Below are positions 32,411 through 42,099 of a stretch of DNA of 64,000 nucleotides, one piece after another. The translations under genes were made by a program, and so were the position numbers. Within the stretch, counting starts at the first letter, position 1; every line of letters begins with the position of its first letter. The stretch is taken from positions 104,283 to 168,282 of the forward strand of contig JADKGD010000016.1 of assembly GCA_016717145.1 (NCBI GenBank), read 5' to 3'. The stretch comes from Saprospiraceae bacterium (GTDB lineage Bacteria > Bacteroidota > Bacteroidia > Chitinophagales > Saprospiraceae). The notes below the pieces were generated by a model. That model was not told the origin of the DNA, searched no databases, and saw nothing but the letters and a program-made list of their open reading frames with translations.

Positions 32411-34687
32411 TTAGCCTTCGTATTCTTTTAGCCTATAAAAAACGGGTTCTCTAAGTGTTCCATTTGGTGTTATGGAGGCATATTGAACTTCACATTCCAA
32501 AGCTGGTTCTATCCAAACAGTATTGTATTCTTCTTCCACAAATTCCTGAATTGGTTTTGAAATGATTTTTTGTGTTTTAAGCAAGGTATCCAATTCCTTC
32601 ATTTTTGAAGTGTCAAAGCCTGTTCCAACTTTTCCTAGATATACCAATTTCCCGTTTTCATATTTACCAATATGCATCGCTCCAAATCGTTCGATCCGGT
32701 CACCTTTACCTTTGGTGTATCCAATGATTACGGTATCCATCAAAGCCCGAATTTTAATTTTTAACCAATCTGAACTTCTCTTACCTGCTGTGTATTTACT
32801 TTGTTTTTTTTTGGCCATTATACCTTCCAGTCCCAAGGATTTTGCAGCCTCAAAAAGTGCTTTTCCATCTTCCATTGATTCACTTATTCTTATTTTATCA
32901 CTTTTTTGAACGATTACTTCCATCCATTCTCTTCGTCTTTCGATCGGTAGATTTTGGCAGTCAATGCCATCCAGATATAAGAGGTCAAAAAGATATAAAA
33001 CAACAGGACAGGAATGAACCATTGAGGCTATAAAAGAAGGATGTTTTGTGTGCATTCTACTGATGATATTGGCAAAGATGGGAGCTCCTTTTTCATCAGG
33101 TGATATAAGTTCTCCATCCAAGATGGTTTCTTCGGCGTCCAGGGCAAGCAGTTTTTCAGTTATTTCAGGAAACTGTGACGTAATATCTTTTCCTGTCCTG
33201 CTTAAAATTTTTGCACTTTGACCTTGCTTGATGACAGTGGCCCTTATGCCATCCCATTTTAATTCAAAAAAGAAGTCGTGTGCATCCGGAATTTTTAAAC
33301 TTTGCTCCGCTAGCATTGGACTTAGATTCCTGACCATTTCTTTTTCTGCAGAACTGCGTTCGATGATCCATTTATTATCTTGTGTATGGTATATAACATA
33401 TTCGCCCGTGATGGCACCTCCGGACAATATAATTCTATATGAGGTGTTGTCTTTTTTTATTACATGATAACTTCCATGGTCAAATACCCACATTGTGCCG
33501 CCTCCATACTCTCCCTTTGGTATCACTCCTTCGAAAGTTAAATACTCCAAAGGATGATCTTCAGTGCGTACAGCGAGTCTTTTTATACCGGGTTTGGTAG
33601 GAAGGCATTTGGGAATGGCCCATGAGACGAGGGCACCATTTTCTTCCAGCCTAAGATCGTAGTGAAGATTCTGAGCATCATGTTTTTGAATGACATATCG
33701 TTTACTTGTCATTTCTGAAGTAACCGGTCTATTAAATTTTGGCTCCGAAGTTTTTGAGAAATCTCTTTTTAGATTATATTCTTCCAATGATGACTGAGAA
33801 ATATCGTAATGAGGTATATTTTTTTGGCCATGTAATATTGTCTGTAATTGCGAATAATTATTCCAGGGTTTTTGTTTATTTAGATATTCCAAAGCGTTGT
33901 GGATGTTAAACTGGTCAGCAGACATAACCCAACTCAGATCATCAATATTAAGAGGCATACTTACGGGAGCATTTTTTTTTGCTCTAGTACTAAGAGGGGC
34001 AACACATGTTTGTCCCTGATGGTTTCTATATATGTCGATAAGGATTTTTCCTTGCCTTTTTTCTTTATTAATCCTGAGCGTAGTCATCTTATTTTTTTCA
34101 ATAAATTTCTGACCGATCTCTTTTGCCGTATCAAAGACCTGATCCTTTGTATATTGTGGTATAATGGGAACATAAATGTGCAAACCTTTACTACCACTTG
34201 TTTTTATATGGGCATGATAGCCAAGGTCAATCAGCTGTCCAGATAGTTCGATACATATTTCTTTTACCAGCTCAAACGAAACACCTACAGATGGATCCAG
34301 ATCAAAGATCATAGTATCAGGATAAAGCGTCTTGGGACACCTGATTGTCATGGCGTGCAATTCAAGTGAAGCCAGATTAGCCAAATAGACCAAATCAGCT
34401 GATTTTTGAACACAGACATAGTTAATATCGTCAATAAGACAACAACTCACCCATTCAGGCGTAAAATCCGGAGCGTTTTTAGAATAAAATTTATTGCCAT
34501 GTATGCCGTCCGGATACCTGATCAGCGTGAGAGGTCTGTCATTTATCAAAGGTGATATATCATTAAACACAGACAAGTAATATTGAATGATTTCTGCTTT
34601 GGTAATGCCATCTTCCGGCCATAATACTTTATCCAGATTGGATAGTTTTACGTTGATACCATCAATATTAGTAATTACTTGTGACAA
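32411..34687 (-). CDS. ligD: multifunctional ATP-dependent DNA ligase LigD
   Basis: 758 residues with all three LigD modules in the order polymerase, phosphoesterase, ligase. The PrimPol-type polymerase has NLDKVLWPEDGITK and DLDPSVG (about 1-290). The phosphoesterase has QKHDAQNLHYDLRLE (about 330-440). The ligase has the adenylated lysine in ELKWDGIRA near residue 478 and EGIMAKKK, followed by an OB fold ending CEVQYASITPNGTLREPVF. The frame starts at TTG 34687; a TACATTTG promoter element lies just upstream. It works with Ku encoded next in the operon. Confidence 0.95.
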   Translation of the reverse strand: MSQVITNIDGINVKLSNLDKVLWPEDGITKAEIIQYYLSVFNDISPLINDRPLTLIRYPDGIHGNKFYSKNAPDFTPEWVSCCLIDDINYVCVQKSADLVYLANLASLELHAMTIRCPKTLYPDTMIFDLDPSVGVSFELVKEICIELSGQLIDLGYHAHIKTSGSKGLHIYVPIIPQYTKDQVFDTAKEIGQKFIEKNKMTTLRINKEKRQGKILIDIYRNHQGQTCVAPLSTRAKKNAPVSMPLNIDDLSWVMSADQFNIHNALEYLNKQKPWNNYSQLQTILHGQKNIPHYDISQSSLEEYNLKRDFSKTSEPKFNRPVTSEMTSKRYVIQKHDAQNLHYDLRLEENGALVSWAIPKCLPTKPGIKRLAVRTEDHPLEYLTFEGVIPKGEYGGGTMWVFDHGSYHVIKKDNTSYRIILSGGAITGEYVIYHTQDNKWIIERSSAEKEMVRNLSPMLAEQSLKIPDAHDFFFELKWDGIRATVIKQGQSAKILSRTGKDITSQFPEITEKLLALDAEETILDGELISPDEKGAPIFANIISRMHTKHPSFIASMVHSCPVVLYLFDLLYLDGIDCQNLPIERRREWMEVIVQKSDKIRISESMEDGKALFEAAKSLGLEGIMAKKKQSKYTAGKRSSDWLKIKIRALMDTVIIGYTKGKGDRIERFGAMHIGKYENGKLVYLGKVGTGFDTSKMKELDTLLKTQKIISKPIQEFVEEEYNTVWIEPALECEVQYASITPNGTLREPVFYRLKEYEG

Positions 34688-34707
34688 TGATTGTTCATTT
34701 ATTTAAA

Positions 34708-34715
34708 CAAATGTA
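34708..34715 (-). promoter_or_regulatory. TAnnTTTG -7 element upstream of ligD
   Basis: On the minus strand TACATTTG matches the Bacteroidota -7 consensus, 20 bases upstream of the ligD TTG start. No convincing -33 TTTG at 19-21 bases is seen. It would drive ligD-ku-EEP nuclease. Confidence 0.4.
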
Positions 34716-34863
34716 GCCATTTTGTCTGAAAATAAATTTCACAAATACTAAAATGTCTCGCTTCCACAGCCGGACACTATGAAGAGACAGGCTCATTGCT
34801 TAAAGTGGACGAAGTGATGCTCTCCAATTTTAGATTTTTGATCAAAGGCTTTCCAACAAGTTA

Positions 34864-36138
34864 TCAGCCATATTTCCCCTTCCATATATGGCGTAATAAG
34901 TCGGCATATTTTTGTTCTGAAGCATTTGCACCTGGTGAATATAGGACAGTCCCCCTGATATCCTCAGGAAGGCACTCCATATCAGATACACCATCTTTAT
35001 AATCGTGGGCATATTTATATTCTTTACCATAACCCAGGTTTTTCATAAGCTTGGTAGGTGCATTTCTCAAATGCAAAGGAATTGACAGATCTCCGGTTTG
35101 TCTTACAAGATTTAATGCATTATCGATGGCAAGATAAGCTGCGTTGCTCTTCGGAGAGCAAGCAAGATAGATGGCTGTTTGTGACATAATAATTCTGCCC
35201 TCCGGCATTCCAATTTGATGGACAGCCTGAAAACAACTATTTGCCATAAGTAATGCATTTGGGTTTGCCAGACCTATATCTTCTGATGCCAGTATGACCA
35301 TACGGCGACAAATAAAAATGGGGTCTTCGCCGCCTGCAATCATGCGAGCCATATAGTACACTGTCGCATTGGGATCAGATGCCCGCATTGACTTTATGAA
35401 AGCAGAAATGATGTCGTAGTGTTGTTCCCCTGCTTTATCATATAGGGCGAGATTTTGCTGGATGGAAGACATTACGATCTCATCAGAAATGACGATATCT
35501 TCGGTTTTTGAAAATTGGTTTACTACCAGTTCCAGACAATTGTATAATTTACGGCCGTCACCACCCGAAAGTTGAATCATAGCATCATAAGACTCAATGG
35601 TTATTTTTCTGGTTTTCAGCGTATAATCTTCTTTCACCGCTTTATCGACCATAGCGATCAGATGATGTTTTTCAAGTGGTTTTAGAATGTAGACCTGACA
35701 ACGGGAAAGTAAGGCAGAGATCACTTCAAATGATGGATTTTCCGTTGTGGCTCCGATCAGTGTCACAATGCCTTTTTCTACGGCACCCAATAATGAATCC
35801 TGCTGAGATTTACTGAATCTGTGTATCTCGTCGATAAATAAAATGGGATTGGCCCGATTAAAAAACTGTTGCGACTTTGCTTTTTCTATGGTATCCCTAA
35901 TGTCTTTTACACCGCTGTTTATGGCTGATAAACTATGAAATGGCCTTTCCTGAGTATTGGCAATGATGGAAGCCAGAGTCGTTTTGCCTACACCTGGCGG
36001 ACCCCAAAGAATAAACGAAGGTAAACTTCCGGATTCAATTACTTTCCTAAGGATGGCTCCCTGACCTACGAGATGTTCCTGACCGATGTAATCGTCCAGT
36101 GTTTTGGGGCGCATCCGTTCTGCCAGCGGCTGATTCAT
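34864..36138 (-). CDS. rarA: replication-associated recombination protein A, AAA+ ATPase
   Basis: 424 residues. It starts with the family opening LAERMRPKTLDDYIGQEHLVG, has Walker A GPPGVGKTT near residue 47, Walker B LFIDEIHR near 97, sensor motifs ATTENPSFEV and LLSRCQVY, and the C-terminal RarA region YMARMIAGGEDP ... SEDIGLANP. RarA/MgsA acts at stalled replication forks as a clamp-loader-like tetramer. It is a single gene, same strand as ligD but about 175 bases away. Confidence 0.95.
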   Translation of the reverse strand: MNQPLAERMRPKTLDDYIGQEHLVGQGAILRKVIESGSLPSFILWGPPGVGKTTLASIIANTQERPFHSLSAINSGVKDIRDTIEKAKSQQFFNRANPILFIDEIHRFSKSQQDSLLGAVEKGIVTLIGATTENPSFEVISALLSRCQVYILKPLEKHHLIAMVDKAVKEDYTLKTRKITIESYDAMIQLSGGDGRKLYNCLELVVNQFSKTEDIVISDEIVMSSIQQNLALYDKAGEQHYDIISAFIKSMRASDPNATVYYMARMIAGGEDPIFICRRMVILASEDIGLANPNALLMANSCFQAVHQIGMPEGRIIMSQTAIYLACSPKSNAAYLAIDNALNLVRQTGDLSIPLHLRNAPTKLMKNLGYGKEYKYAHDYKDGVSDMECLPEDIRGTVLYSPGANASEQKYADLLRHIWKGKYG

Positions 36139-36328
36139 ATTTTATATTTATCTATACAATAAAAATAATCTGCACAAATGTAACAGAAAGTAAATATTTT
36201 GACGACATTATTTTTTAGTTACAGGTGTATTGTCCTTAAAATACACATATGTAAGATACAAATATTAAAAAAATGTAATAATATAAATATCTGTAAGATG
36301 TAATTAGTTAAATGTGAGGATAATTTAA

Positions 36329-36336
36329 TATTTTTG
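36329..36336 (+). promoter_or_regulatory. TAnnTTTG -7 element for the esterase/channel-like operon
   Basis: TATTTTTG, 16 bases before the ATG at 36353. The spacing suits a transcript starting around 36343 with a very short leader. A -33 element is not obvious. Confidence 0.4.
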
Positions 36337-36352
36337 TTGCCAAATATTACAT

Positions 36353-37179
36353 ATGCAAAAAATATTGATACCCTTGATTGGTTTGCTTTTAGTAGTTAGA
36401 CTTAATAGTCAGCAAAATACCAATATAAAACCAACAGCGCCCATCGTAATCGGTCAAAGTTATGAGATCTTTTCTACTGAGTTATCTGAACCAAGACTCT
36501 TAAACATTTATTTGCCTGAAGGCTATGAACGGGAAGATACCGCAAAGTTTCCTGTGATCTATCTGCTTGATGGCTCAACCAATGAAGATTTTTTGCATGT
36601 TGCTGGTCTTGTCCAATTTTTAATATGATGAATATGATGCCTAAGACCATTCTGGTTGGCATTTCAAATGTAAACAGAAAAAGAGATTTTACTTATCCCA
36701 CCAGCGTGGTTCAGGATCGAATAGATTTTCCATCTACCGGAGGATCAGCACCATTTATCTCTTTTTTATCAAAGGAAGTGAAGCCATTTGTTACCAATAA
36801 TTTCCGTACAAATGGTATGGCTACCATTATTGGACAATCTTTGGGCGGGCTTTTGGTCACAGAAATATTAATGAATAATCCGGATATGTTTGGACGATAC
36901 ATCATAGTCAGCCCAAGTTTATGGTGGGATAATGCTTCTGTAATTCAGGAGGATGCTATTAAGGCATACCTGGATGCGTCCAATAAAAAAACGATATATC
37001 TGGCGGTTGGTAAAGAAGGTGAAACTATGGAAAAAGGAGCCAAGTCACTGCATGAAGTGCTTAAGAGAAATAAAAACATAGTGACTCATTTTCAATATTT
37101 ACCAGATGAAAATCACGCTACTATTCTGCATCAGAGTTTATATAACGCGTTTAGAATTTTACATCCGTTTAAAAGATGA
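36353..37179 (+). pseudogene. secreted alpha/beta-hydrolase (putative esterase), one frameshift near 36617
   Basis: Reconstructed as one ~275-residue protein. The N-terminus MQKILIPLIGLLLVVRLNSQQ is a signal peptide. The body has SEPRLLNIYLPEGY, FPVIYLLDGS, the nucleophile motif GQSLGG and a late DENHATI histidine, all typical of the Fes/IroE-like putative esterase family (PF00756). The frame breaks at 36617-36621, a run of five T; one added base rejoins the parts as QFLNMMNMMPKTILVG. The stop TGA overlaps the next gene's ATG (ATGA at 37176-37179), so the genes are translationally coupled. Substrate unknown. Confidence 0.78.
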
Positions 37180-37523
37180 AGCTTGAAAATTTTAAACAAA
37201 AAGTTGTACCCCTACCTGGATTTTTATTCAGGTTATTTCGATATGCCCTTTTTTGTGGCTTGCTGATAGGTGTTTCTATCGCCATAGGAATGAGTGGATA
37301 TTGTTATTTTGGAGGTTTGGAACTTATTGACAGCTTCCATATGACATGTATGATTCTTACCGGAATGGGGCCAACCATTACAATGGAATCAGATGCTGCA
37401 AAACTTTTTTCGTCATTTTATGCCTTATATAGCGGAGTGGCTTTTCTGACCATTACTGCCGTGTTTTTATCTCCTTTTGTACATAGGATATTGCATATTT
37501 TACAGGTTGATAAAGATAATTAA
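37176..37523 (+). CDS. small two-helix membrane protein resembling the ion-channel pore fold
   Basis: 115 residues with a first helix (LFRYALFCGLLIGVSIAIG), a short re-entrant-like segment (LIDSFHMTCMILTGMGP) and a second helix (FYALYSGVAFLTITAVFL). The layout of helix, pore loop, helix is that of 2TM potassium channels, but the usual T-V-G-Y-G filter is replaced by T-G-M-G-P. Whether it conducts ions is unknown. It is coupled by ATGA overlap to the esterase gene before it. Confidence 0.6.
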   Translation: MKLENFKQKVVPLPGFLFRLFRYALFCGLLIGVSIAIGMSGYCYFGGLELIDSFHMTCMILTGMGPTITMESDAAKLFSSFYALYSGVAFLTITAVFLSPFVHRILHILQVDKDN

Positions 37524-37537
37524 TACATATTGACATC

Positions 37538-37927
37538 TTGAAAATAACATCTCTTTTACAATTGTATGATCTGCTTGCTGAAAATGAACGTATCATCACT
37601 GATATATTACGACAGATTGTTACAGCGCATCTTCCATCATATTGTAAAGAAAAAATTTCATACAATGTACCGTTTTTTTATGGTTATAAAGGCATTTGTA
37701 TCATTTGGCCGGCTTCTATACCTCGTGGTGGCATTAAGGAAGGTGTATTACTCGGATTCTGGTATGGAAACAGATTACCAGATGTTGACGGATATCTGAC
37801 ACACGGCACCAATAAACAGATTTTTTATAAAATTTATACCGATGCAGAACAGATTGATGAGCAAGCAATTCTTGCTTTACTTTCCGAAGCAGTAGCATTG
37901 GACATGAAGTGGAAGAAAGGTAAATGA
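37538..37927 (+). CDS. DUF1801 (YdhG-like) domain protein
   Basis: 129 residues from TTG 37538; no ATG is available in frame. It shows the family pattern of a short helical start, IVTAHLPSYCKEKISYNVPFFYGYKG, a buried I-I-W-P strand and a GVLLGFWYG segment. The DUF1801 fold is related to iron-chaperone-like frataxin-type proteins, but its function is not established. It lies 14 bases after the channel-like gene, so it is probably in the same transcript. Confidence 0.75.
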   Translation: MKITSLLQLYDLLAENERIITDILRQIVTAHLPSYCKEKISYNVPFFYGYKGICIIWPASIPRGGIKEGVLLGFWYGNRLPDVDGYLTHGTNKQIFYKIYTDAEQIDEQAILALLSEAVALDMKWKKGK

Positions 37928-38043
37928 TTTGAACAACTGGAAAAATTGAACAATGAATATACCATAATTTTTTTTATATCTTTACCTCCTTAGATGGAAT
38001 ACTCCAGCCTGATAATACAGGGAAGTAATTAAATGAAGCAATT

Positions 38044-39107
38044 ATGCGCTTAAAAAATAAAATTCGTTTAGTACTACCTGTAATAATGATGTTATCGTGC
38101 CAGTTCGGCAAGACTCAGGTTGAGGGCCTTGATCAGCAAAAAACTATAAAAGACACTGTGGCTTCACCATTTATTATAGCCGGCAATGCAGATTTTTATT
38201 ATCGTATAAGTGACCTAAAACAATCATCGCTGACTTCAATGATCTTAAAACATGGGCAGATTGCTATGGGCTCTATCAATCTGGAGTTGTCTTATAACAC
38301 AAAAAAGATAGGTGGCATGCTCAATTTAGCTGCGGGTCCCAGAGCTGATCAATTTTATGCTTTAGATGGAAAAAAAGTACTAAAATATATTAAACAGGCA
38401 TATGTCTATTATGTACCTGTTCAAAAACTTACCTTTTATCTTGGCACATCTACTGCTATCATTGGCTATGAGTTTGATGAAGCTTGTAAAAATCCAAATT
38501 ATTCAGCAAGTTATCTCAATTCATCTGCACCAGCCACATATACAGGCATCAAGTCTACCTATGCTTTAAATGATAAGTGGACACTTACAGCAGGCGTGTT
38601 CAAAGATACTGATCATAAAATTGATGTCACGCCAGGCGTTCATTTGGCTGGTATGCTTGCTTACGTTTCAGTACCATTCAACATATCACTATCGCTTATT
38701 AATGGTCAGGAAGTACCGGGAAGGCTAAATACCATAGACCTGCTGGCTGACTATAAAGTCACAGAATCAAATGCCATAGGGCTTGAACTGTATCAATCAG
38801 GATTCAGTAATGTGGTCAGCTCTAAATTGTATAGGGCCGTAAATCTGTACTTATGCACAACTTTACGGAGCACACCGCTATTTGTCTTAGAAATGAGTAT
38901 TTTGTTGATGACGATGGCCTGTTTTTTGGAACGATAAATAACCGCATCACTGACTTTACCCTTACCGGAAAACTTAGGTACGGAAACTTCCTTTTTATGC
39001 CTGAGATCAGACAGGACTTTGCCACAAAAGCCATATTTCCCGATGCCATGGGCAATGGTTTTACAAAAAGTTTTTCTTTAATTTTTGGGGTTTCGGTGGT
39101 TTATTAG
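38044..39107 (+). pseudogene. outer-membrane beta-barrel (OmpL-like porin), one frameshift near 38851
   Basis: Reconstructed as ~355 residues. An N-terminal hydrophobic segment with LPVIMMLSC looks like a lipoprotein or signal sequence. The rest is an alternating polar/hydrophobic pattern (FYYRISDLKQSS, GGMLNLAAGPRADQFY, QAYVYYVPVQKLTFYLG) ending in FSLIFGVSVVY with a C-terminal aromatic residue, as in outer-membrane barrels. It resembles the bbp2/OmpL-like family common in Bacteroidota. Adding one T near 38851 joins the two frames as NLYFMHNFTEHTAI. Function probably passive uptake; substrate unknown. Confidence 0.72.
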
Positions 39108-39185
39108 GAGATACGCATTTATATATTTGCAAGCATGAAAGGATGGTTAAAATAATCACTTTTTAATGTCAATACCATTTGCCAG

Positions 39186-41543
39186 TTAATTTATAATACT
39201 GAATTCACATTTATATTTGAACTCTTCAGACTTGGTAATCAAAACTGTGATTTGATCACAGGATGTAACACTTCCTTCATGAATTACTTTAAAAGTATGG
39301 CTGCCTCTTAGTACGTCTTCTATGGTAAAAATCAAATCACTTTGTGTTTGTCTTATATATCCACTTCCGGAATTATCTACATTCGTTTTGCTATTTACCT
39401 TTTTATCATCCATCCATACCGAAATATCGTCTTTAATGAACTTTCCCCCGCCCGTTAACCTAAGCTTTATCTTGTATTTGGATGGTTGATCACCATGGTT
39501 CGGTTTGCACGCAAATTTATATTCTCTGCTGTCAGATACCTCGATTCTTTCCGATTGACAATTCAGTATATTTTTTATTATTTTTTAAGGCTTCTATCGT
39601 ATAAATGTGGGGTCCTTTTTTGACGTTCTCAATTGTGAAAAGCAGTTCTTTTGGCTCTACGTTTATAGCTTTTATTGGTAACACCTTTCCATCAAATTTT
39701 ATTATCACCAATTCATGGTCATACTTAGTACCATTAACAAAACGGATTTTTTGTTTGATAGCTTGGAATCAAGGAGACACAATCAAATACCATTTCAATG
39801 TTTTTTTCTACCTTGACTTTTTGAGAAGCGCACTTGAAATTGTTTTTGAATCGGAAACTGAAAATGAATGCTGACCTTTACTGACTTTGACTTTTGCAGA
39901 ATATGTCAGATTTCCATCGATAATTGTAGAAGGACCATTGTTGAATATGGTATTTTTATTGTCAATACTTAAGTTCGTTATTTTAAATGGTGTTATCAAT
40001 TTAATAAAAAATGTTTCCTGGGCTAATGGTGCACCATTCGAATTTTTGTCACACGATACATCTATATTAATGTCTGAGATTAAGTCTATTGATTTTTTAA
40101 TACATAAATAAACATTATTGGAATATTTTAATTCAATATCGTACAAACCGTTTTCTAAAATAAAACAAGAGACTACCTGACCATTCGAAGAGGCCAATTT
40201 GTAAGTTGAGTCCGGGTATGATTCGATATTATTAAGATATATGACCGGATTAATTGGACTTGTAATTTTTAATTTGCTGTATTTTTTTACTTTTGGTTCC
40301 TGATGGCAAGCAAGATCATATACCGATATGGTGTCAAATCTTATCAATAGTCTGCTACTGCATGAACCATATTTACCTGATATAGAAATGGAAATAATCT
40401 TTATTGTGCAAGGCAATAAGACACTTTTCTATCAATAATTCATCTAAAATTATTTGTGATGAATCGGAATTAAACTTCCAGCAGGTAATGGTGTCTCCCC
40501 CTAATTTTAATGTGTGCGCTTTAATAGTTTTATCAATATTAAAAGTGACACTTTTACTTATACGCTGGCTAGCTGTATTTGCATCGTTTGACATCCTGTT
40601 GATCATAAACCAACCTGCCATACCGAATGTAATGGTAAATAGCAGCTTTTAAAAGCATTGAACTCAGGATTTTTTGCCGAAACTAATTTGGGCAGGAGAT
40701 GAATCAGTGGCTTTTTCTATTGGATGTTCATTATTTTTAACTTCATTTTTCTTTTCTGTATCATTTTTATCTTCATTTTTTATATCTATTCCAGGTAGAA
40801 ATTTATCCTTACTTTTGGCTTATGATGATATTAGTAGGTTGCCACTCATGAAGTTCCTCAACTTTTTCAGTTGTTATCTCAATACTTCTTTTGAATGATA
40901 TGGTTCTTCTGGTTTCTTCGCCATCGAAGTCTTCTATAAAATGAGCATATAAATAGATTAAGTGTTTACCGGCCGATAAAGGGGTAATGGCAAAATCCCA
41001 TTCTGTAAAGGTATGTTCGGTTATTTTTTGTACCTGTAATGGACTTACCATCCTGATTCCAAATACTTTTCCTCCGGAAGGATCTATTAATTCTACAGAC
41101 ATAGTGGGAGAAATCTCCACATCTTCCGGTTTACTGGCGTCAGACAGTTCAAAATTTTTGAGTAGTTTTTCATCATCTTTTGCTATTCTGACACTACATA
41201 TAGCCTCCACTTTTTTTCCATTCTGGATGGAATATTATGTACAAATCTACCATTGCCTTTTCCGATAGTAGTCATCAATTCACCTTTTTCATACCTTCTC
41301 AACAAATCAAGCATCGCCCATTGAATGTTATTTATCTCGAGATTGTAGTCTTCATTTTTTAAAAGCCCAAGATTATTTTCTCTATCTATGTGGGAAAACC
41401 GACCACTAAGTTGTCTTGCTTCGTCATCAAGCAATGTATTATTAAATTTCTTTACCAAAACCTATCAATTGATCAAGTGCCTTATCAAGTTTGCCATCAG
41501 TGATCAGTTCTCTGATGAGTGCAATATATTCGCGTTCAGTCAT
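39186..41543 (-). pseudogene. transmembrane protein with N-terminal EAD11-like domain and C-terminal beta-sandwich repeats (several frameshifts)
   Basis: Reconstructed from ATG 41541-41543 as ~785 residues. Residues ~1-75 read MTEREYIALIRELITDGKLD then LSGRFSHIDRENNLG and EINNIQWAMLDLL, which matches the effector-associated domain 11 pattern as I remember it. A ~130-residue domain with MSVELIDPSGG and FTEWDFAITPLSAGKH follows, then a charged linker, one membrane helix (LLFTITFGMAGWFMI near 40580-40640), and several Cys-containing beta-sandwich repeats (IEDVLRGSHTFKV). The likely topology puts EAD11 inside the cell and the repeats outside. Break sites include A4 at 41457-41460 and T7 at 41211-41217 on the plus strand, with more downstream. 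It is encoded divergently from the EAD1-EAD11 protease. Proposed role: membrane sensor or adaptor. Confidence 0.65.
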
Positions 41544-41585
41544 AAGGTTTGGTTGTAATTTTAATTTATATGGCAAATTTTATAA

Positions 41586-41593
41586 CAAATATA
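41586..41593 (-). promoter_or_regulatory. TAnnTTTG -7 element for the EAD11 membrane protein gene
   Basis: The minus strand reads TATATTTG, 43 bases upstream of the ATG at 41543. It matches the -7 consensus. The -33 box is not clear. Confidence 0.4.
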
Positions 41594-41935
41594 TAGAAGT
41601 GTAATGATATATTTATGTAATTAAAGTATTATTATTAATTAAATTGCCAAATATTTTGAAGCAATGTACTAAAGAGACAAAATACAGAATACCTTGTAAA
41701 TTGATTCATTAATATAGGAGTTCATGTAAATTCCAAATCCGTATTTAATGACTGAAAGTAAGGCAAAAAAAACACTTACACAAAATCTGCCAATTAGGCA
41801 AAGGTCAAAAATCGAACACTTAACCTTAATTCCAAATTTTATGGTTTTGCTCTTTATTAAACATTAGACCTTGTTTATGTATAATTATATCGCTAACATA
41901 TTTTACACAAATATTTAAAAATAAACTACAATATA
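41594..41935. other. AT-rich intergenic region between the divergent EAD genes
   Basis: No gene seen. The region lies between two opposed promoter elements and is the natural place for shared control of the two EAD genes. I could not find a clear operator palindrome in it. Confidence 0.4.
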
Positions 41936-41967
41936 TTTGTTAGTTTCAACAGCTTAGGATATTTTTG
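41936..41967 (+). promoter_or_regulatory. complete Bacteroidota-type promoter for the EAD1-EAD11-protease gene
   Basis: TTTG at 41936-41939 and TATTTTTG at 41960-41967 are separated by 20 bases, matching the -33 TTTG / -7 TAnnTTTG arrangement of Bacteroidota sigma-A promoters. Transcription would start near 41974. This is the best-formed promoter in the window. Confidence 0.55.
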
Positions 41968-42099
41968 TATGTTGATAAGCTAATACACAATATTTTCTTA
42001 GTTCTGATTTTGTTGAATTTGTATGTCATTTTAAGGGTAACCAAATTCTATCTATTCCGTACAAAGTTTAAGGAGGTATATCAAATTAAGCTGACTAAA

